Assembly (NCBI GenBank): GCA_017554105.1
Contig: JAFZIY010000026.1
Span: forward strand, 62,001 to 126,000
DNA: 64,000 nt
Origin: Prevotella sp.
Lineage (GTDB): Bacteria > Bacteroidota > Bacteroidia > Bacteroidales > Bacteroidaceae
Reading direction: 5' to 3'
In this document: in pieces, positions 50,312 to 60,739 of the stretch
Numbering within the stretch: position 1 is the first letter of the stretch
Layout: each line of letters starts with the position of its first letter
Notes under the pieces: model-generated
The model's input: only the letters and a program-made list of their open reading frames with translations
Told to the model about the DNA's origin: nothing
Databases searched by the model: none
Translations under genes and position numbers: made by a program

Positions 50312-52246
50312 ATGCTAAGGATTAAGAAACTTGACATATTTATAGCCCGACAATTCCTGTTGCTTTTTGTCGGGACATTTTTCATTTGTCAGTTTGTGCT
50401 GATGATGCAGTTCCTGTGGAGGTATGTCGACGACCTCATCGGTAAGGGACTGACAATGGATGTGTTGGCACAGTTCTTCTGGTATATGAGTCTCATGCTT
50501 GTGCCACAGGCTCTTCCCTTGGCTATCCTCCTTTCATCGCTCATCACCTTCGGAAACCTCGGCGAAAGTTCTGAGCTAACCGCTATCAAGGCTGCGGGAA
50601 TATCGCTGCTGCAGTCGATGCGCTCGCTCATCGTAATAGTGATAATGATTGCCATGGTGTCGTTCTACTTCCAGAACGTGGTGGCACCACATTCGAACAT
50701 GGCATTTGCCCAACTGCTGCTGTCGATGAGACAGAAGAGTCCCGAACTGGAGATTCCCGAGGGAGTGTTCTACGACGGAATACCGGGGAGCAACCTCTAC
50801 GTGCAGAAGAAAAACGTGGAGACGGGAAAACTCTACGGCATAATGATATACAGGATGACCAACAGTTTCGAGGACGCAGCGATAATACTCGCCGACTCGG
50901 GAATGCTGCAATCGACAGCCGACAAGAAACACCTGCTGCTCAACCTGTGGAGCGGCGAGTGGTTCGAGAACATGAAGAACTCCGAACTGTCAGGCAATGC
51001 GTCGGTGCCCTATCGTCGAGAGACATTCACAAGGAAAACCATTGTCCTCGACTTCGATGCCGACTTCAACCTTGCCGATGCCAGTATACTGGCAAACAAC
51101 GCAAGGGGAAAGAGCCTCAGACAGATAAAGCATGACCTCGACTCGCTAAACCATACTTACGACAGCATCGGAAGGTCGTACTACAACTCCTCGATAGTGG
51201 CAATCGGTTCGCCCGTAAACAACAAGAGGATAGAAACTGCCGAGATGAAGAGGGCCGAGGAGATGGCACGCACCAAGTCGTTCAACATCGACACTGTGTT
51301 CTCCAGAATGTCAACAGAAAACAAACTGAGTTCGGTAAACAACGCCATGATGCAGGTACAGTCGGCTATTTCCGAGGTAGGATTCCGTGCGATGGTGACA
51401 TCCGACGGCGACACGATAATAAGGATGCACCAGATGGAGGCTATCAACAAGTTCACGCAGGCCTTGTCGTGCCTCATATTCTTCTTCATCGGTGCACCTC
51501 TGGGTGCCATCATCCGCAAGGGAGGACTGGGAGTGCCCGTTATCATTTCGGTAATAGTGTTCATCATCTACTACATTTTCGATAACACCGGATACAGGAT
51601 GGCGCGCGGTGGTATGTGGGCAGTATGGTTCGGAAAGAGCATTGCACCGGCAATACTTACGCCGCTTGCCGTATTCTTCACATATAAGGCAAACAACGAC
51701 TCGGTGGTATTCAACTTCGATGCTTACCGCGAATTGTTCATGCGTCTCTTTGGAATGCGCATAAAGCGCAACATCGTAAGGAAAGAGGTGATTATCAACG
51801 ACCCGAAGTATCAGGAGGACAGCAACTCGCTGGCTGCCATCAGCGACGAGATAACGACTTACGCCCACGAGCATCACCTGATGAGACTGCCAGACCCTAT
51901 AAAAGTGTTCTTCAAATACCAGCCTGACCATGCCATAGAAAACATCGGCGAGCGTCTCGAGGCAACGATAGAAGACCTCTCGAACACAAGAGACAAGGTG
52001 ATTCTCACGGAACTGAACAACTACCCCATAATGTCACTCACGGCGCACACACGACCTTTCGAGCGCAAATGGCTGAACATCCTGGCGGCTATACTGCTGC
52101 CGCTCGGCATAGTGCTTTACATAAGGATGTGGCGCTTCCGCCTCCGTCTGTATAGAGACCTGCGAGTGATAAAGCGCACTAATGAGAATATCATCAAGCG
52201 AATAGAAGAAATGACTGCACAAGTTCCGCAACAGGACAACAAATAA
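50312..52246 (+). CDS. LptF/LptG family lipopolysaccharide export permease
   Basis: A 644-residue inner-membrane protein of the YjgP/YjgQ family, which extracts LPS with the LptB ATPase. N-terminal helices are [20 protein letters not shown] and [20 protein letters not shown], the latter holding the conserved coupling segment [15 protein letters not shown] periplasmic beta-jellyroll domain follows (about 130-330), then C-terminal helices ([40 protein letters not shown]). An extra cytosolic region and final helix after about 480 make it longer than the roughly 360 residues of E. coli proteins, as is usual in Bacteroidota. The mRNA may be leaderless. Confidence 0.93.
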   Translation: MLRIKKLDIFIARQFLLLFVGTFFICQFVLMMQFLWRYVDDLIGKGLTMDVLAQFFWYMSLMLVPQALPLAILLSSLITFGNLGESSELTAIKAAGISLLQSMRSLIVIVIMIAMVSFYFQNVVAPHSNMAFAQLLLSMRQKSPELEIPEGVFYDGIPGSNLYVQKKNVETGKLYGIMIYRMTNSFEDAAIILADSGMLQSTADKKHLLLNLWSGEWFENMKNSELSGNASVPYRRETFTRKTIVLDFDADFNLADASILANNARGKSLRQIKHDLDSLNHTYDSIGRSYYNSSIVAIGSPVNNKRIETAEMKRAEEMARTKSFNIDTVFSRMSTENKLSSVNNAMMQVQSAISEVGFRAMVTSDGDTIIRMHQMEAINKFTQALSCLIFFFIGAPLGAIIRKGGLGVPVIISVIVFIIYYIFDNTGYRMARGGMWAVWFGKSIAPAILTPLAVFFTYKANNDSVVFNFDAYRELFMRLFGMRIKRNIVRKEVIINDPKYQEDSNSLAAISDEITTYAHEHHLMRLPDPIKVFFKYQPDHAIENIGERLEATIEDLSNTRDKVILTELNNYPIMSLTAHTRPFERKWLNILAAILLPLGIVLYIRMWRFRLRLYRDLRVIKRTNENIIKRIEEMTAQVPQQDNK

Positions 52247-52287
52247 CTTGGCACTTAACATAAACCATATATAATATAATAAGGTAT

Positions 52288-53496
52288 ATGCAAGACTTCA
52301 AACTGAGCAGCATTGACGATGCTGTGAAAGACTTCAAAGAAGGGAAATTCATAATCGTCGTCGACGATGAAGACCGCGAAAACGAAGGTGACCTTATCTG
52401 CGCGGCGGAAAAGATAACGCCGGAGATGGTCAACTTCATGCTGAAAAATGCTCGCGGCGTACTCTGCGTACCGATAACAAAGTCGAGATGCCAGGAACTG
52501 GACCTGCCGCATCAAGTGACAGACAATACCTCGGTGCTCGGGACACCATTCACCGTAACCGTCGATAAACTGGAGGGATGCACCACGGGAGTGTCCATCC
52601 ACGACCGCTGTGCCACCATAAGGGCTCTTGCCGACCCGACAAGTACTCCTCAGACATTCGGCAGACCAGGACATATCAACCCGCTCTACGCACAAGACAA
52701 CGGAGTGCTGAAACGTAGCGGACATACCGAGGCGGCAATAGACCTCTGCCGACTGGCAGGACTCTACCCCGCTGGCGCGCTGATAGAGATAATGAACGAA
52801 GACGGCACAATGGCAAGAATGCCGCAACTGATAGAGTTCGCAAAGAAGCATCAGTTGAAAATCATTACCATAAAGGACATGATAGCCTACCGCCTGAAAA
52901 AGGACTCGCTCGTAGAGATGGGAGAAATGGTTGACATGCCAACACAATACGGACACTTCAAAATGGTGCCGTTCAGACAGTTAAGCAACGGACTGGAACA
53001 CTTCGCACTCATAAAAGGAGAATGGAAAGACGGCGAACCCGTGATGGTACGCGTCCACTCATCGTGCGCTACAGGCGACATTCTTGGCAGCATGCGGTGC
53101 GACTGCGGCGAACAGCTGCATAAGTCAATGGAGATGATTGAAAAGGAAGGCAAGGGCGTCGTGGTGTATATGCAGCAGGAAGGACGTGGCATCGGACTGA
53201 TGAACAAGATTGCGGCATACAAACTTCAAGAGGAAGGACTCGACACGGTGGACGCCAACGTGCATCTCGGATTCAAGCCCGACGAGCGCGACTACGGGTG
53301 CGGCGCACAGATACTGCGCAAACTGGGCATTCAGAAGATGCGACTGCTTACCAACAACCCTGTGAAACGTGTCGGACTGGAGGCCTACGGGTTGCAAATC
53401 GTTGAGAATGTCTCCATCGAGGTGACACCCAACAGATACAATATAAGATACCTTCAGACGAAAAGATACCGCATGGGGCACAACCTGAATGTGTGA
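52288..53496 (+). CDS. ribBA: Bifunctional 3,4-dihydroxy-2-butanone-4-phosphate synthase / GTP cyclohydrolase II
   Basis: A 402-residue riboflavin-synthesis enzyme. The N-terminal RibB domain (1-205) has [16 protein letters not shown] and [16 protein letters not shown]. The C-terminal RibA domain (210-402) has [20 protein letters not shown] with the zinc-binding Cys residues, [20 protein letters not shown] and a LLTNNP motif. Both activities look intact. It lies 41 bp after the lptF/G-like gene with no separate promoter box, so it is probably co-transcribed. Confidence 0.97.
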   Translation: MQDFKLSSIDDAVKDFKEGKFIIVVDDEDRENEGDLICAAEKITPEMVNFMLKNARGVLCVPITKSRCQELDLPHQVTDNTSVLGTPFTVTVDKLEGCTTGVSIHDRCATIRALADPTSTPQTFGRPGHINPLYAQDNGVLKRSGHTEAAIDLCRLAGLYPAGALIEIMNEDGTMARMPQLIEFAKKHQLKIITIKDMIAYRLKKDSLVEMGEMVDMPTQYGHFKMVPFRQLSNGLEHFALIKGEWKDGEPVMVRVHSSCATGDILGSMRCDCGEQLHKSMEMIEKEGKGVVVYMQQEGRGIGLMNKIAAYKLQEEGLDTVDANVHLGFKPDERDYGCGAQILRKLGIQKMRLLTNNPVKRVGLEAYGLQIVENVSIEVTPNRYNIRYLQTKRYRMGHNLNV

Positions 53497-53533
53497 TTAT
53501 TTTGATGACAACAATGAAATAATAACCGTTTTA

Positions 53534-53565
53534 TTTCGTTTTAAAGAATAAAATGAGTACTTTTG
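53534..53565 (+). promoter_or_regulatory. Promoter of the aminotransferase gene
   Basis: TTTC (53534-53537), a 20-bp spacer, TACTTTTG (53558-53565). Confidence 0.55.
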
Positions 53566-53590
53566 CAAGCAACTAAAACCCTAAAGCATT

Positions 53591-54784
53591 ATGGCAAAGC
53601 TATCAGAACGCCTTAACAGGCTCGCACCCTCTGCTACACTGGCAATGTCGCAGAAGAGCAGCGAAATGAAAGCGCAAGGAATAGACGTTATCAACCTGAG
53701 CGTCGGAGAGCCCGACTTCAACACTCCAGACCATATCAAGGAGGCTGGAAAGAAAGCTATAGAGCAGAACTTCTCCAAATACTCGCCAGTGCCTGGTTAT
53801 CCCGACCTGCGCACCGCCATCGTGAACAAGTTGGAGAACGAGAACGGCCTCCACTATACCGCCTCTGAGATACTTGTCAGCAATGGTGCAAAGCAATGCG
53901 TGTGCAATGCTATTCTGGCTTTGGTTGACGATGGCGAGGAAGTTATTATTCCCGCGCCATACTGGGTTAGTTATCCGCAAATGGTGAAACTCGCAGGAGG
54001 TGAGCCGGTATTCATTGAGGCAGGATTCGAACAGGAGTTCAAGATTACGCCAGAGCAGTTGGAGGCCGCCATCACGCCAAAGACGAAGATGCTCATCCTG
54101 TGCTCTCCAAGCAACCCTACGGGTAGCGTTTACAACAAGGAAGAACTGGCCGCACTTGCAGAAGTAATAAAGAGACACGACGACCTGTATGTCCTTGCCG
54201 ACGAGATATACGAGCATATCAACTATGTCGGAAAGCATGAGAGCATCGCACAGTTCCCAGGAATGAAGGAACGCTCGATTATAATTAACGGAGTGTCCAA
54301 GGCCTATGCCATGACTGGATGGCGCATAGGATTCATGGCGGCTCCCGAGTGGATAACAAAGGGATGCAACAAACTGCAGGGACAGTACACCAGCGGTCCG
54401 TCGTCGATAAGCCAAAAGGCGGCCCTCGAGGCATACGTGGCATCGCAGGATTGTGTCGAGGTGATGCGTCAGGCGTTCGAGAAGCGCCGCGACCTCATCG
54501 TTTCACTCGCAAGGGAAATTCCCGGACTTGAGGTTAACGTGCCACAAGGTGCTTTCTACCTGTTCCCGAAATGCAGCAGTTTCTACGGCAAGAGCGATGG
54601 TGAGCGCACGATAAACAGTTCCACCGACCTCGCAATGTATCTGCTTGAGAAAGGCCATGTGGCCACGGTTGGCGGCGACGCTTTCGGCGATCCCGACTGC
54701 TTCCGCATGAGTTACGCCACCAGTGATGACAATATACGCGAAGCAATGAAACGTATAAAGGAAGCACTCGCAAAACTCAAGTAA
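53591..54784 (+). CDS. Class I pyridoxal-phosphate aminotransferase (aspartate aminotransferase type)
   Basis: A 397-residue PLP enzyme. Key features: INLSVGEPDFNTPDHIKEAG, PGYPDLRTAIVNKLENENGL, NGAKQCVCNAI for phosphate contacts, LCSPSNPTGSVYNKEELAAL, ADEIYEHINY with the Asp and Tyr that hold PLP, and the Schiff-base Lys in NGVSKAYAMTGWRIGF. The C-terminus has FRMSYATSDDNIREAMKRI with the substrate-binding Arg. The length and motifs fit the I-gamma aspartate/prephenate aminotransferase group; the amino-acid preference is not certain. Confidence 0.94.
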   Translation: MAKLSERLNRLAPSATLAMSQKSSEMKAQGIDVINLSVGEPDFNTPDHIKEAGKKAIEQNFSKYSPVPGYPDLRTAIVNKLENENGLHYTASEILVSNGAKQCVCNAILALVDDGEEVIIPAPYWVSYPQMVKLAGGEPVFIEAGFEQEFKITPEQLEAAITPKTKMLILCSPSNPTGSVYNKEELAALAEVIKRHDDLYVLADEIYEHINYVGKHESIAQFPGMKERSIIINGVSKAYAMTGWRIGFMAAPEWITKGCNKLQGQYTSGPSSISQKAALEAYVASQDCVEVMRQAFEKRRDLIVSLAREIPGLEVNVPQGAFYLFPKCSSFYGKSDGERTINSSTDLAMYLLEKGHVATVGGDAFGDPDCFRMSYATSDDNIREAMKRIKEALAKLK

Positions 54785-54889
54785 CATAAAAATGTCGTAT
54801 TAATACACAAAATCCTCCGTATTGCTATAAAAATGGGGGTATTTGTTGTTAAAACTTATTAAAAAACGCGGTATTTTTCCATTATTTGC

Positions 54890-54897
54890 TATCTTTG
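54890..54897 (+). promoter_or_regulatory. Candidate -7 box for the exbB-tonB operon
   Basis: TATCTTTG with a leader of about 105 nt before the exbB ATG; no clear -33 element. Confidence 0.6.
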
Positions 54898-55011
54898 CGG
54901 AGATAAAACGGGGCATACACTATCGTTTGCTCAAGATGATGGCTTTATTATTATAACCGAAATTTACTCACAACTTAAATTTATTTATAACTAAAATTAA
55001 ACATTTAAATT

Positions 55012-55842
55012 ATGGCAACTACACAAAAGACCGCAAGCCCTAAGAAATCTCAGGGCTTCACAGGAGTAAGAGGCGCATTCTGGATTATCGTCGTTTGCGC
55101 TATCATCGCTTTCACATTGTTCTTCACATGGTTTGGTCACGGAAGTCACTTCCAGGACGGCGACTCTGCTAACCATCCTCTGGACATTTGGGGAACAATC
55201 TTTAAGGGTGGTATTATCGTGCCTGTAATCCACACACTGTTGCTCACTGTGATCGCTATGTCTATCGAGCGCTGGCTCGCTTTGAAGACCGCATTCGGCA
55301 AGGGCGCTCTGCCTAAGTTCGTTGCAAACATCAAGGCTGCCCTCAACGCTAACGACTTCGCAAAGGCTCAGCAGCTCTGCGACGCTCAGAAGGGTTCTGT
55401 AGCTAACGTTGTTGGTGCTTCTCTCCGCGCATACAAGGAGATGGAGACAACACCAGGCTTGAAGAAAGCACAGAAGATTGCTAAGATTCAGCAGGCTCAC
55501 GAGGAAGCAACTCAGCTGGAGATGCCTACACTGACAATGAACCTCCCAATCATCGCAACCATCGTTACACTGGGTACACTTACCGGACTTCTCGGTACTG
55601 TGGTCGGTATGATCCGTTCATTCTCCGCTCTGTCTGCTGGAGGTGGTGCTGACTCTGCCGCTCTGTCACAAGGTATCTCTGAGGCTCTTATCAATACCGC
55701 ATTCGGTATCGCTACCTCTTGGTTCGCCGTTGTATCTTACAACTACTTCACAAACAAGGTTGACAAGCTGACATTTGCACTCGACGAGGTTGGTTACTCT
55801 ATCGCTCAGACATACGAAGCAAATCATACAGAAGAGGCTTAA
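55012..55842 (+). CDS. exbB: ExbB/TolQ/MotA-type proton channel
   Basis: A 276-residue membrane protein that, with ExbD, uses proton motive force to drive TonB. Three main hydrophobic regions: AFWIIVVCAIIAFTLFFTWF (about 24-43), IIVPVIHTLLLTVIAMSIER (about 65-84) and the paired C-terminal helices MPTLTMNLPIIATIVTLGTL and LINTAFGIATSWFAVVSYNY. The motif LGTLTGLLGTVVGMIRSFSA is diagnostic for the family. First gene of the energising operon. Confidence 0.96.
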   Translation: MATTQKTASPKKSQGFTGVRGAFWIIVVCAIIAFTLFFTWFGHGSHFQDGDSANHPLDIWGTIFKGGIIVPVIHTLLLTVIAMSIERWLALKTAFGKGALPKFVANIKAALNANDFAKAQQLCDAQKGSVANVVGASLRAYKEMETTPGLKKAQKIAKIQQAHEEATQLEMPTLTMNLPIIATIVTLGTLTGLLGTVVGMIRSFSALSAGGGADSAALSQGISEALINTAFGIATSWFAVVSYNYFTNKVDKLTFALDEVGYSIAQTYEANHTEEA

Positions 55843-55873
55843 TTTTTGCTAACCCTTTAAACATTTTATCGCT

Positions 55874-56548
55874 ATGGGTAAAGTAAAAGTTAAGAAAAGT
55901 GACGTCTGGATAGACATGACACCTATGTCCGACGTTATGACCCTGTTGCTCACCTTCTTCATGCTGACATCAACGTTCGTAAAGAGCGAGCCAGTGAAGG
56001 TGATGACTCCAGGATCAATCTCGGAAATCAAGGTGCCCGAAAACGGCGTCCTTACTATTCTCGTAAGTCCTGAAAAGGACGCAACTGGCAAGCTTACAGG
56101 CGAAGGCCAGGTGTTTATGAGTATCGACAACACTGAACAACTCGGAAACACTCTTACTGACATGGCTGGAAGATTCAACATCCAGTTGACTCCAAAGCAG
56201 ATAGAGACATTCAAGACCGAGGCAATGTTCGGAGTTCCGATGCAGAAATTGAGCGCATATCTGCAGCAGCCAAGCTCAAACCGCAACAGCATGATTGTGA
56301 CGGAGGGTATTCCTCTCGACTCCATCGACGGCGGTATGAGCGAGTTCCAGAACTGGGTTGATGCAGCACGTACTGTAAATGAAGAAGTCAAGATTGCCCT
56401 GAAGGCTGACGCGAAGACACCTTACAAGACTATCAAGAAGGTGATGAACGAACTTCAGGACATGGACGAGAGTCACTACTACATGATTTCTCAGCTCGAC
56501 GCAGCAAAGTCGGCAGAGGCTAACACTTACGTAAGGGGAGGCAACTAA
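55874..56548 (+). CDS. exbD: ExbD-type transport energiser (first copy)
   Basis: A 224-residue protein. One N-terminal membrane helix with the proton-carrying Asp in WIDMTPMSDVMTLLLTFFML (about 15-34), then a periplasmic domain ending with NELQDMDESHYYMISQLDAA. It is longer than the roughly 140 residues of E. coli ExbD because of a larger periplasmic part. It starts 31 bp after exbB and ends 1 bp before the second exbD. Confidence 0.94.
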   Translation: MGKVKVKKSDVWIDMTPMSDVMTLLLTFFMLTSTFVKSEPVKVMTPGSISEIKVPENGVLTILVSPEKDATGKLTGEGQVFMSIDNTEQLGNTLTDMAGRFNIQLTPKQIETFKTEAMFGVPMQKLSAYLQQPSSNRNSMIVTEGIPLDSIDGGMSEFQNWVDAARTVNEEVKIALKADAKTPYKTIKKVMNELQDMDESHYYMISQLDAAKSAEANTYVRGGN

Positions 56549-56549
56549 T

Positions 56550-57197
56550 ATGGCAAAGAAAAAAGAAAGCAAACAGAAGAAGATGAATGTCCGCGTGGAC
56601 TTCACTCCTATGGTGGATATGCTTATGCTTCTCATCACGTTCTTCATGCTTTGTACAACACTTAGCAAGCCGAGCACTATGGAGCTCATGATGCCAAGTA
56701 ACGATGAGAACACTCAGGAAGAGCAGAAGAACGAGGCCAAGGCATCCCAGACCGTTACCGTTTATCTCGCTGCTAACGACAAGATTTACTACACCGAGTA
56801 TGACGACGACGGAACGCCAAAAGGCCTTCAAGAGACCACATGGAGCAACAAGGGTATTCGCGACGTTCTCCGCTACCACGCCATCGGCGATGGAACGAAG
56901 CCAACAAACCGAATCATCCTCGCTGTGGAGGAACTGAAGCAGAAACGCCATCAGAACCCCAAGGAATGGCCAGACAGTGTCTATCAGAAAGAACTCAGCA
57001 AAATCAAGAGAGGTGAGTTGGGCAACGAGAAGATACCTACCATGACCGTTGTGATCAAGCCTACTGACAACTCTACGTTTGACAACATGATTGACGCTCT
57101 CGATGAGATGCAGATCCTTAGCATCGGTACCTACGTTATTGACAAACTCAATGACAAAGATCTCGAAATGCTTAAGGAAAAGAATGTTGAATTGTAA
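56550..57197 (+). CDS. ExbD-type transport energiser (second copy)
   Basis: A 215-residue paralogue of the previous gene. Basic N-terminus, then the membrane helix VDFTPMVDMLMLLITFFMLC with the conserved Asp, and a periplasmic domain with MTVVIKPTDNSTFDNMIDAL and DEMQILSIGTYVIDKL. It carries inserted acidic loops (NDEKNTQEEQ-like) and LVEDL-type ends differing from copy 1, so the pair may form a hetero-oligomer. The double exbD arrangement is usual in this phylum. Confidence 0.94.
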   Translation: MAKKKESKQKKMNVRVDFTPMVDMLMLLITFFMLCTTLSKPSTMELMMPSNDENTQEEQKNEAKASQTVTVYLAANDKIYYTEYDDDGTPKGLQETTWSNKGIRDVLRYHAIGDGTKPTNRIILAVEELKQKRHQNPKEWPDSVYQKELSKIKRGELGNEKIPTMTVVIKPTDNSTFDNMIDALDEMQILSIGTYVIDKLNDKDLEMLKEKNVEL

Positions 57198-57222
57198 CGA
57201 TAATCAATAAAACAAGAACAAA

Positions 57223-58068
57223 ATGGCAAAAATTGATCTTTACGATCCGAAATGGATCGATATGGTGTTCGCCGACAAGAACAAGGAATACGGTGCATAC
57301 GTGCTTCGTAAGGGAACTTCTGGTCGTAACATCAAAGCCCTTGTGATACTAATTGTCGTTGCAGCATTAGTTGGTGGTGGACTGGCATACAAGATTCACC
57401 AGAACAAAGTTGACGCAGAACGCCAAGCCTACCTTGAGCAACTCGAATTGCAGAAGATGCAAGAGGCTGCCAAGAAGGAAAAGAAGGAAGAAATCAAAGT
57501 TCAGCCTAAGGTTGAGCAGAAGAAGGAAATTCCTGAAGTTCGCGAGTCACAGAAGTTCACCGCACCTGTCATCAAGAAGGATGACCTCGTAAAAGAGGAG
57601 AACCAGGTGAAGGCTATGGATGATCTTGAGAAGAACGTGGCAGTCAGCAACGTTGACCAGGAAGGTACCAAGGACCGTACTGTAGAAGCAATCCGTAATG
57701 ACATTAAGGTAGATCCGGAACCAAAGGAAGAAGTGAAGCAAGAAGTCGCAACCAAGGTGTTCGATGTTGTGGAGCAGATGCCTTCGTTCCCTGGCGGTCA
57801 GGCAGCACTTATGAATTACCTTGCAAGCAACATCAAGTACCCAGTTGTAGCTGAGGAGAACGGTGTGCAGGGTCGTGTAATCGTGCAGTTCGTCGTTGGA
57901 AAAGACGGTTCTATCTCTCAAGTTAAGGTTGTGAAGTCAGTTGACCCATCACTCGACAAGGAGGCTGCCCGCGTGGTTAGCAGCATGCCGAAGTGGGTTC
58001 CTGGCAAGCAGAACGGTCAGGCAGTGAACGTTAAGTACACCGTACCTGTAACATTCAAACTTCAGTAA
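57223..58068 (+). CDS. tonB: TonB energy transducer
   Basis: A 281-residue protein: short cytosolic N-terminus, membrane helix at about 32-50 (ALVILIVVAALVGGGLAY), a Lys/Glu/Pro-rich periplasmic stalk (about 65-165) and the C-terminal TonB domain (about 180-281; VFDVVEQMPSFPGGQAALMN, GRVIVQFVVGKDGSISQVKV, MPKWVPGKQNGQ, VPVTFKLQ). It would energise SusC and other barrels. Paralogous to the soluble domain at 62784-63188. Confidence 0.96.
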   Translation: MAKIDLYDPKWIDMVFADKNKEYGAYVLRKGTSGRNIKALVILIVVAALVGGGLAYKIHQNKVDAERQAYLEQLELQKMQEAAKKEKKEEIKVQPKVEQKKEIPEVRESQKFTAPVIKKDDLVKEENQVKAMDDLEKNVAVSNVDQEGTKDRTVEAIRNDIKVDPEPKEEVKQEVATKVFDVVEQMPSFPGGQAALMNYLASNIKYPVVAEENGVQGRVIVQFVVGKDGSISQVKVVKSVDPSLDKEAARVVSSMPKWVPGKQNGQAVNVKYTVPVTFKLQ

Positions 58069-58074
58069 TCACAA

Positions 58075-59040
58075 ATGAAAAAATCCAAATTCTACGTTAT
58101 AGTAGGATTAATCTTACCCTCATTGTTCTTTTTCTCGTCTTGCGGCGAGAAGAAGGACAAGAGCGGGAGGACAGACACACTTTCATCGGGGACAATATCT
58201 TTTGTCGCCGATGAAAGTTTTAGTCCTATTATAGAAGAACTGAGGGAACAGTTCGAATTCAAATTCCCAAAAGCCAAACTCAACGCTGAGTACACCAATG
58301 AGGTGGAAGGAATGAAGCAGATAACCGACATGAAGTCGAACCTGCTCTTCACCTCACGAGCACTGAAGCCCAACGAGGTGGCATATATAAAGAAAAACAG
58401 CCGCATACCGGAAGTATTCCCTATTGGTTACGACGGACTCTCGTTCATCGTAAACCGTGCTAACAACGACACCTGCATTACGGTGAAGGACCTTAAGAGA
58501 ATACTCCTCGGAGAGGTTACCGACTGGAGCCAGATATACGAAGGTTCCAAGCGCGGGAAAATAGAGGTAGTGTTTGACAACAAAGAGTCGGCAACGGTGA
58601 GATATGTCGTTGACTCCATTCTTGACGGCAAGACCATTGAAGGTGAGAACATATATGCTGCCAAGAACAGTAAGGAGGTTATCGACTATGTTGACAAGAC
58701 ACCTAACTCCATCGGTGTTATCGGGTCTAACTGGCTTAACGACCGCCGCGACTCCACTAACACCACATTCAAGAAGAATATTCACGTAATGTCGATATCG
58801 GTTCAGGACAAAGCAACTCCAATGAACAGTTGGAAACCGTATCAGGCATACTTGCTGGACGGACGCTATCCGTTCGTAAGAACAATATATGCCATCGTGG
58901 TTGACCCACGCAAGGCACTTCCCTGGAGTTTCGCCAACTACATCACAGGTCCTCAGGGACAGCTCATCGTCTTCAAGTCCGGTTTACTGCCGTATAGAGG
59001 CGATATAGTGATAAAAACTGTTAACGTGAAAAGGAACTAA
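58075..59040 (+). CDS. PstS-like substrate-binding lipoprotein
   Basis: A 321-residue lipoprotein (signal ILPSLFFFSSC-G). The fold is the PBP_like_2/PstS type: FVADESFSPIIEELREQF, NLLFTSRALKPNEVAYIKKN, PIGYDGLSFIVNR, RILLGEVTDWSQI and a C-terminal GPQGQLIVFKSGLLPYRGDI. It starts 6 bp after tonB. No phosphate ABC genes are nearby; in this cluster the protein is conserved but its ligand is not known. Probable periplasmic partner of the TonB system. Confidence 0.9.
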   Translation: MKKSKFYVIVGLILPSLFFFSSCGEKKDKSGRTDTLSSGTISFVADESFSPIIEELREQFEFKFPKAKLNAEYTNEVEGMKQITDMKSNLLFTSRALKPNEVAYIKKNSRIPEVFPIGYDGLSFIVNRANNDTCITVKDLKRILLGEVTDWSQIYEGSKRGKIEVVFDNKESATVRYVVDSILDGKTIEGENIYAAKNSKEVIDYVDKTPNSIGVIGSNWLNDRRDSTNTTFKKNIHVMSISVQDKATPMNSWKPYQAYLLDGRYPFVRTIYAIVVDPRKALPWSFANYITGPQGQLIVFKSGLLPYRGDIVIKTVNVKRN

Positions 59041-59141
59041 ATAAACCTTTCACAACAGAATAAGTCACACAAATACGAAACAAGCAGTCCAAGGGATTTT
59101 GGAACAGAGATCATTAACAGGAAGTTGAATTATCTAAAATT

Positions 59142-60599
59142 ATGAATATGAAAGCAATTAAATATCTCGTAAGCGGCGTACTCATGCTCAGCATGTCAGT
59201 GGCTGCAAATGCTCAGGGAACAGACTACAACACCCTCCTTGAGCCCATTATGAAGGAGTTGAAGGCTAATCCTACAGACAAGAATGCCGCAAAGGACCTT
59301 CTGAAGAACTACAACAAGGTGTTCAAGAAGGATCCTGAGGCACTCACAGCACTTGGAAACGCCTATCTTACAGTGAAGAACTACGACATGGCAAACCAAT
59401 ATGCCGACCTTGCCATCGCTCGCAACAAGAACTATGGAAACGCCTATATCCTTAAAGGCGACATCCAGGCCATGCAGGACGATGGTGGTGGCGCAGCAAT
59501 GTGGTATCGCCAGTCGGTAGAACTTGACCCGAAGAATCCTCAGGGTTACATGAGCTATGCCAACGTATATCGTAAGATTGACCCAGCAGAGTCAGAGCGC
59601 ATGCTTAACGAACTGAAGAAGAATATACCTGACTTCCCTATCGAGGCAGAGGCAGCACACGCTTTCTATGCAACGGGCAACTACGAGAAGGCAATGGAGT
59701 ATTTCCTCAAGTCTGACATCTCTAAACTCGAGGAAAATCACCTTGCTGAGTATTCGTTGACCGCAACATCTGTAGGCAACCGCGAGAAGGCTCTTGAGGT
59801 GGCTAAGGCAGGTATTCGCAAGAACCCAAATAGCAACGCATTCATCCGTCTTGCCCTCGTAAACACCATCGGACTCGAGAAGTACAACGAGGCACTGACT
59901 TATGCCGAGAAACTGATTGGCAGTGAAGGTGAGAACAACTCTGGCGACCTCTGCTACTATGGTCAGGCACTTGCTGGCAACCAGCGCTTTGCCGAGGCTA
60001 TCAGCAAGTACGAGAAGGCCATGAGCGTTGATGCTACCAACATCATGCCTTACAAGTACATCGCTGATGCATACAACGGCATGGGACAGGAGGACAAGGC
60101 TCTGGAATACAGCGCAATGTATCTTGACAAGAATCAGAATGCCAAGCTTTCTGACTATCGTGACATTGCAGACATCTATGCAAACAAGATAAAGAAGGCT
60201 AAGGAAGCAGGCAATACTGCTGAGGTGGATGCTAACTTCGCAAAGGTGGTAGGTATCTACGATCAGGTTATCGCCAAGTATCCGCAGGCAAAGGTATGGG
60301 GTACATACCAGAAGGCAAACACCGCTTTCTCTGCTGAGCTTGACGAGAAGGCCACTCCTTACTTCAAGGAGGTTGTAAGTCTGCTTGAGAACAATAGCGA
60401 TCGCTCTGAGAACGATAACTACTATCTCGGTCGTTCTTACAGTCTCATTGGCTACTACTACTGGACAAAGGACGATCTGGACACTGCCGGTCAGTACTTC
60501 GACAAGTGCATACAGGTAACTCCAAACGACAACATCGCCAAGACCTGGTTCCAGAAGAAGGCTGAGATGGGAACATCCTCAGAGGAAGTTACCGAATAA
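59142..60599 (+). CDS. Exported tetratricopeptide-repeat protein
   Basis: A 485-residue protein with a signal peptide (YLVSGVLMLSMSVAANAQG). The mature part is nearly all TPR helices: DPEALTALGNAYLTVKNYDM, AYILKGDIQAMQDD, LCYYGQALAGNQRFAEAISK, YIADAYNGMGQEDKALEYSA and YLGRSYSLIGYYYWTKDDLD. It ends the exbB-exbD-exbD-tonB-pstS-like operon, a conserved Bacteroidota set, and is probably a periplasmic scaffold. It is followed by a large hairpin element. Confidence 0.92.
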   Translation: MNMKAIKYLVSGVLMLSMSVAANAQGTDYNTLLEPIMKELKANPTDKNAAKDLLKNYNKVFKKDPEALTALGNAYLTVKNYDMANQYADLAIARNKNYGNAYILKGDIQAMQDDGGGAAMWYRQSVELDPKNPQGYMSYANVYRKIDPAESERMLNELKKNIPDFPIEAEAAHAFYATGNYEKAMEYFLKSDISKLEENHLAEYSLTATSVGNREKALEVAKAGIRKNPNSNAFIRLALVNTIGLEKYNEALTYAEKLIGSEGENNSGDLCYYGQALAGNQRFAEAISKYEKAMSVDATNIMPYKYIADAYNGMGQEDKALEYSAMYLDKNQNAKLSDYRDIADIYANKIKKAKEAGNTAEVDANFAKVVGIYDQVIAKYPQAKVWGTYQKANTAFSAELDEKATPYFKEVVSLLENNSDRSENDNYYLGRSYSLIGYYYWTKDDLDTAGQYFDKCIQVTPNDNIAKTWFQKKAEMGTSSEEVTE

Positions 60600-60642
60600 T
60601 ACGTTGAATATAATTAAAGTATAAGGGCGTATAAAACTGCCG

Positions 60643-60727
60643 ACTACGAATTTCACGAATTTCACGAATTTTCAATATGGTCAATTTGAAATAATTCGTA
60701 TGATTCGTGAAATTCGTAGTTTTTTTA
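60643..60727 (+). terminator. Long inverted repeat, terminator of the exbB-tonB operon
   Basis: Arms 60643-60670 and 60693-60720 pair at 25 of 28 positions (ACTACGAATTTCACGAAT...), followed by T7. The left arm holds short TTCACGAAT direct repeats. Its 3' end is only 13 bp from the helicase ATG. Confidence 0.8.
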
Positions 60728-60739
60728 TAGTGTTTTGAG

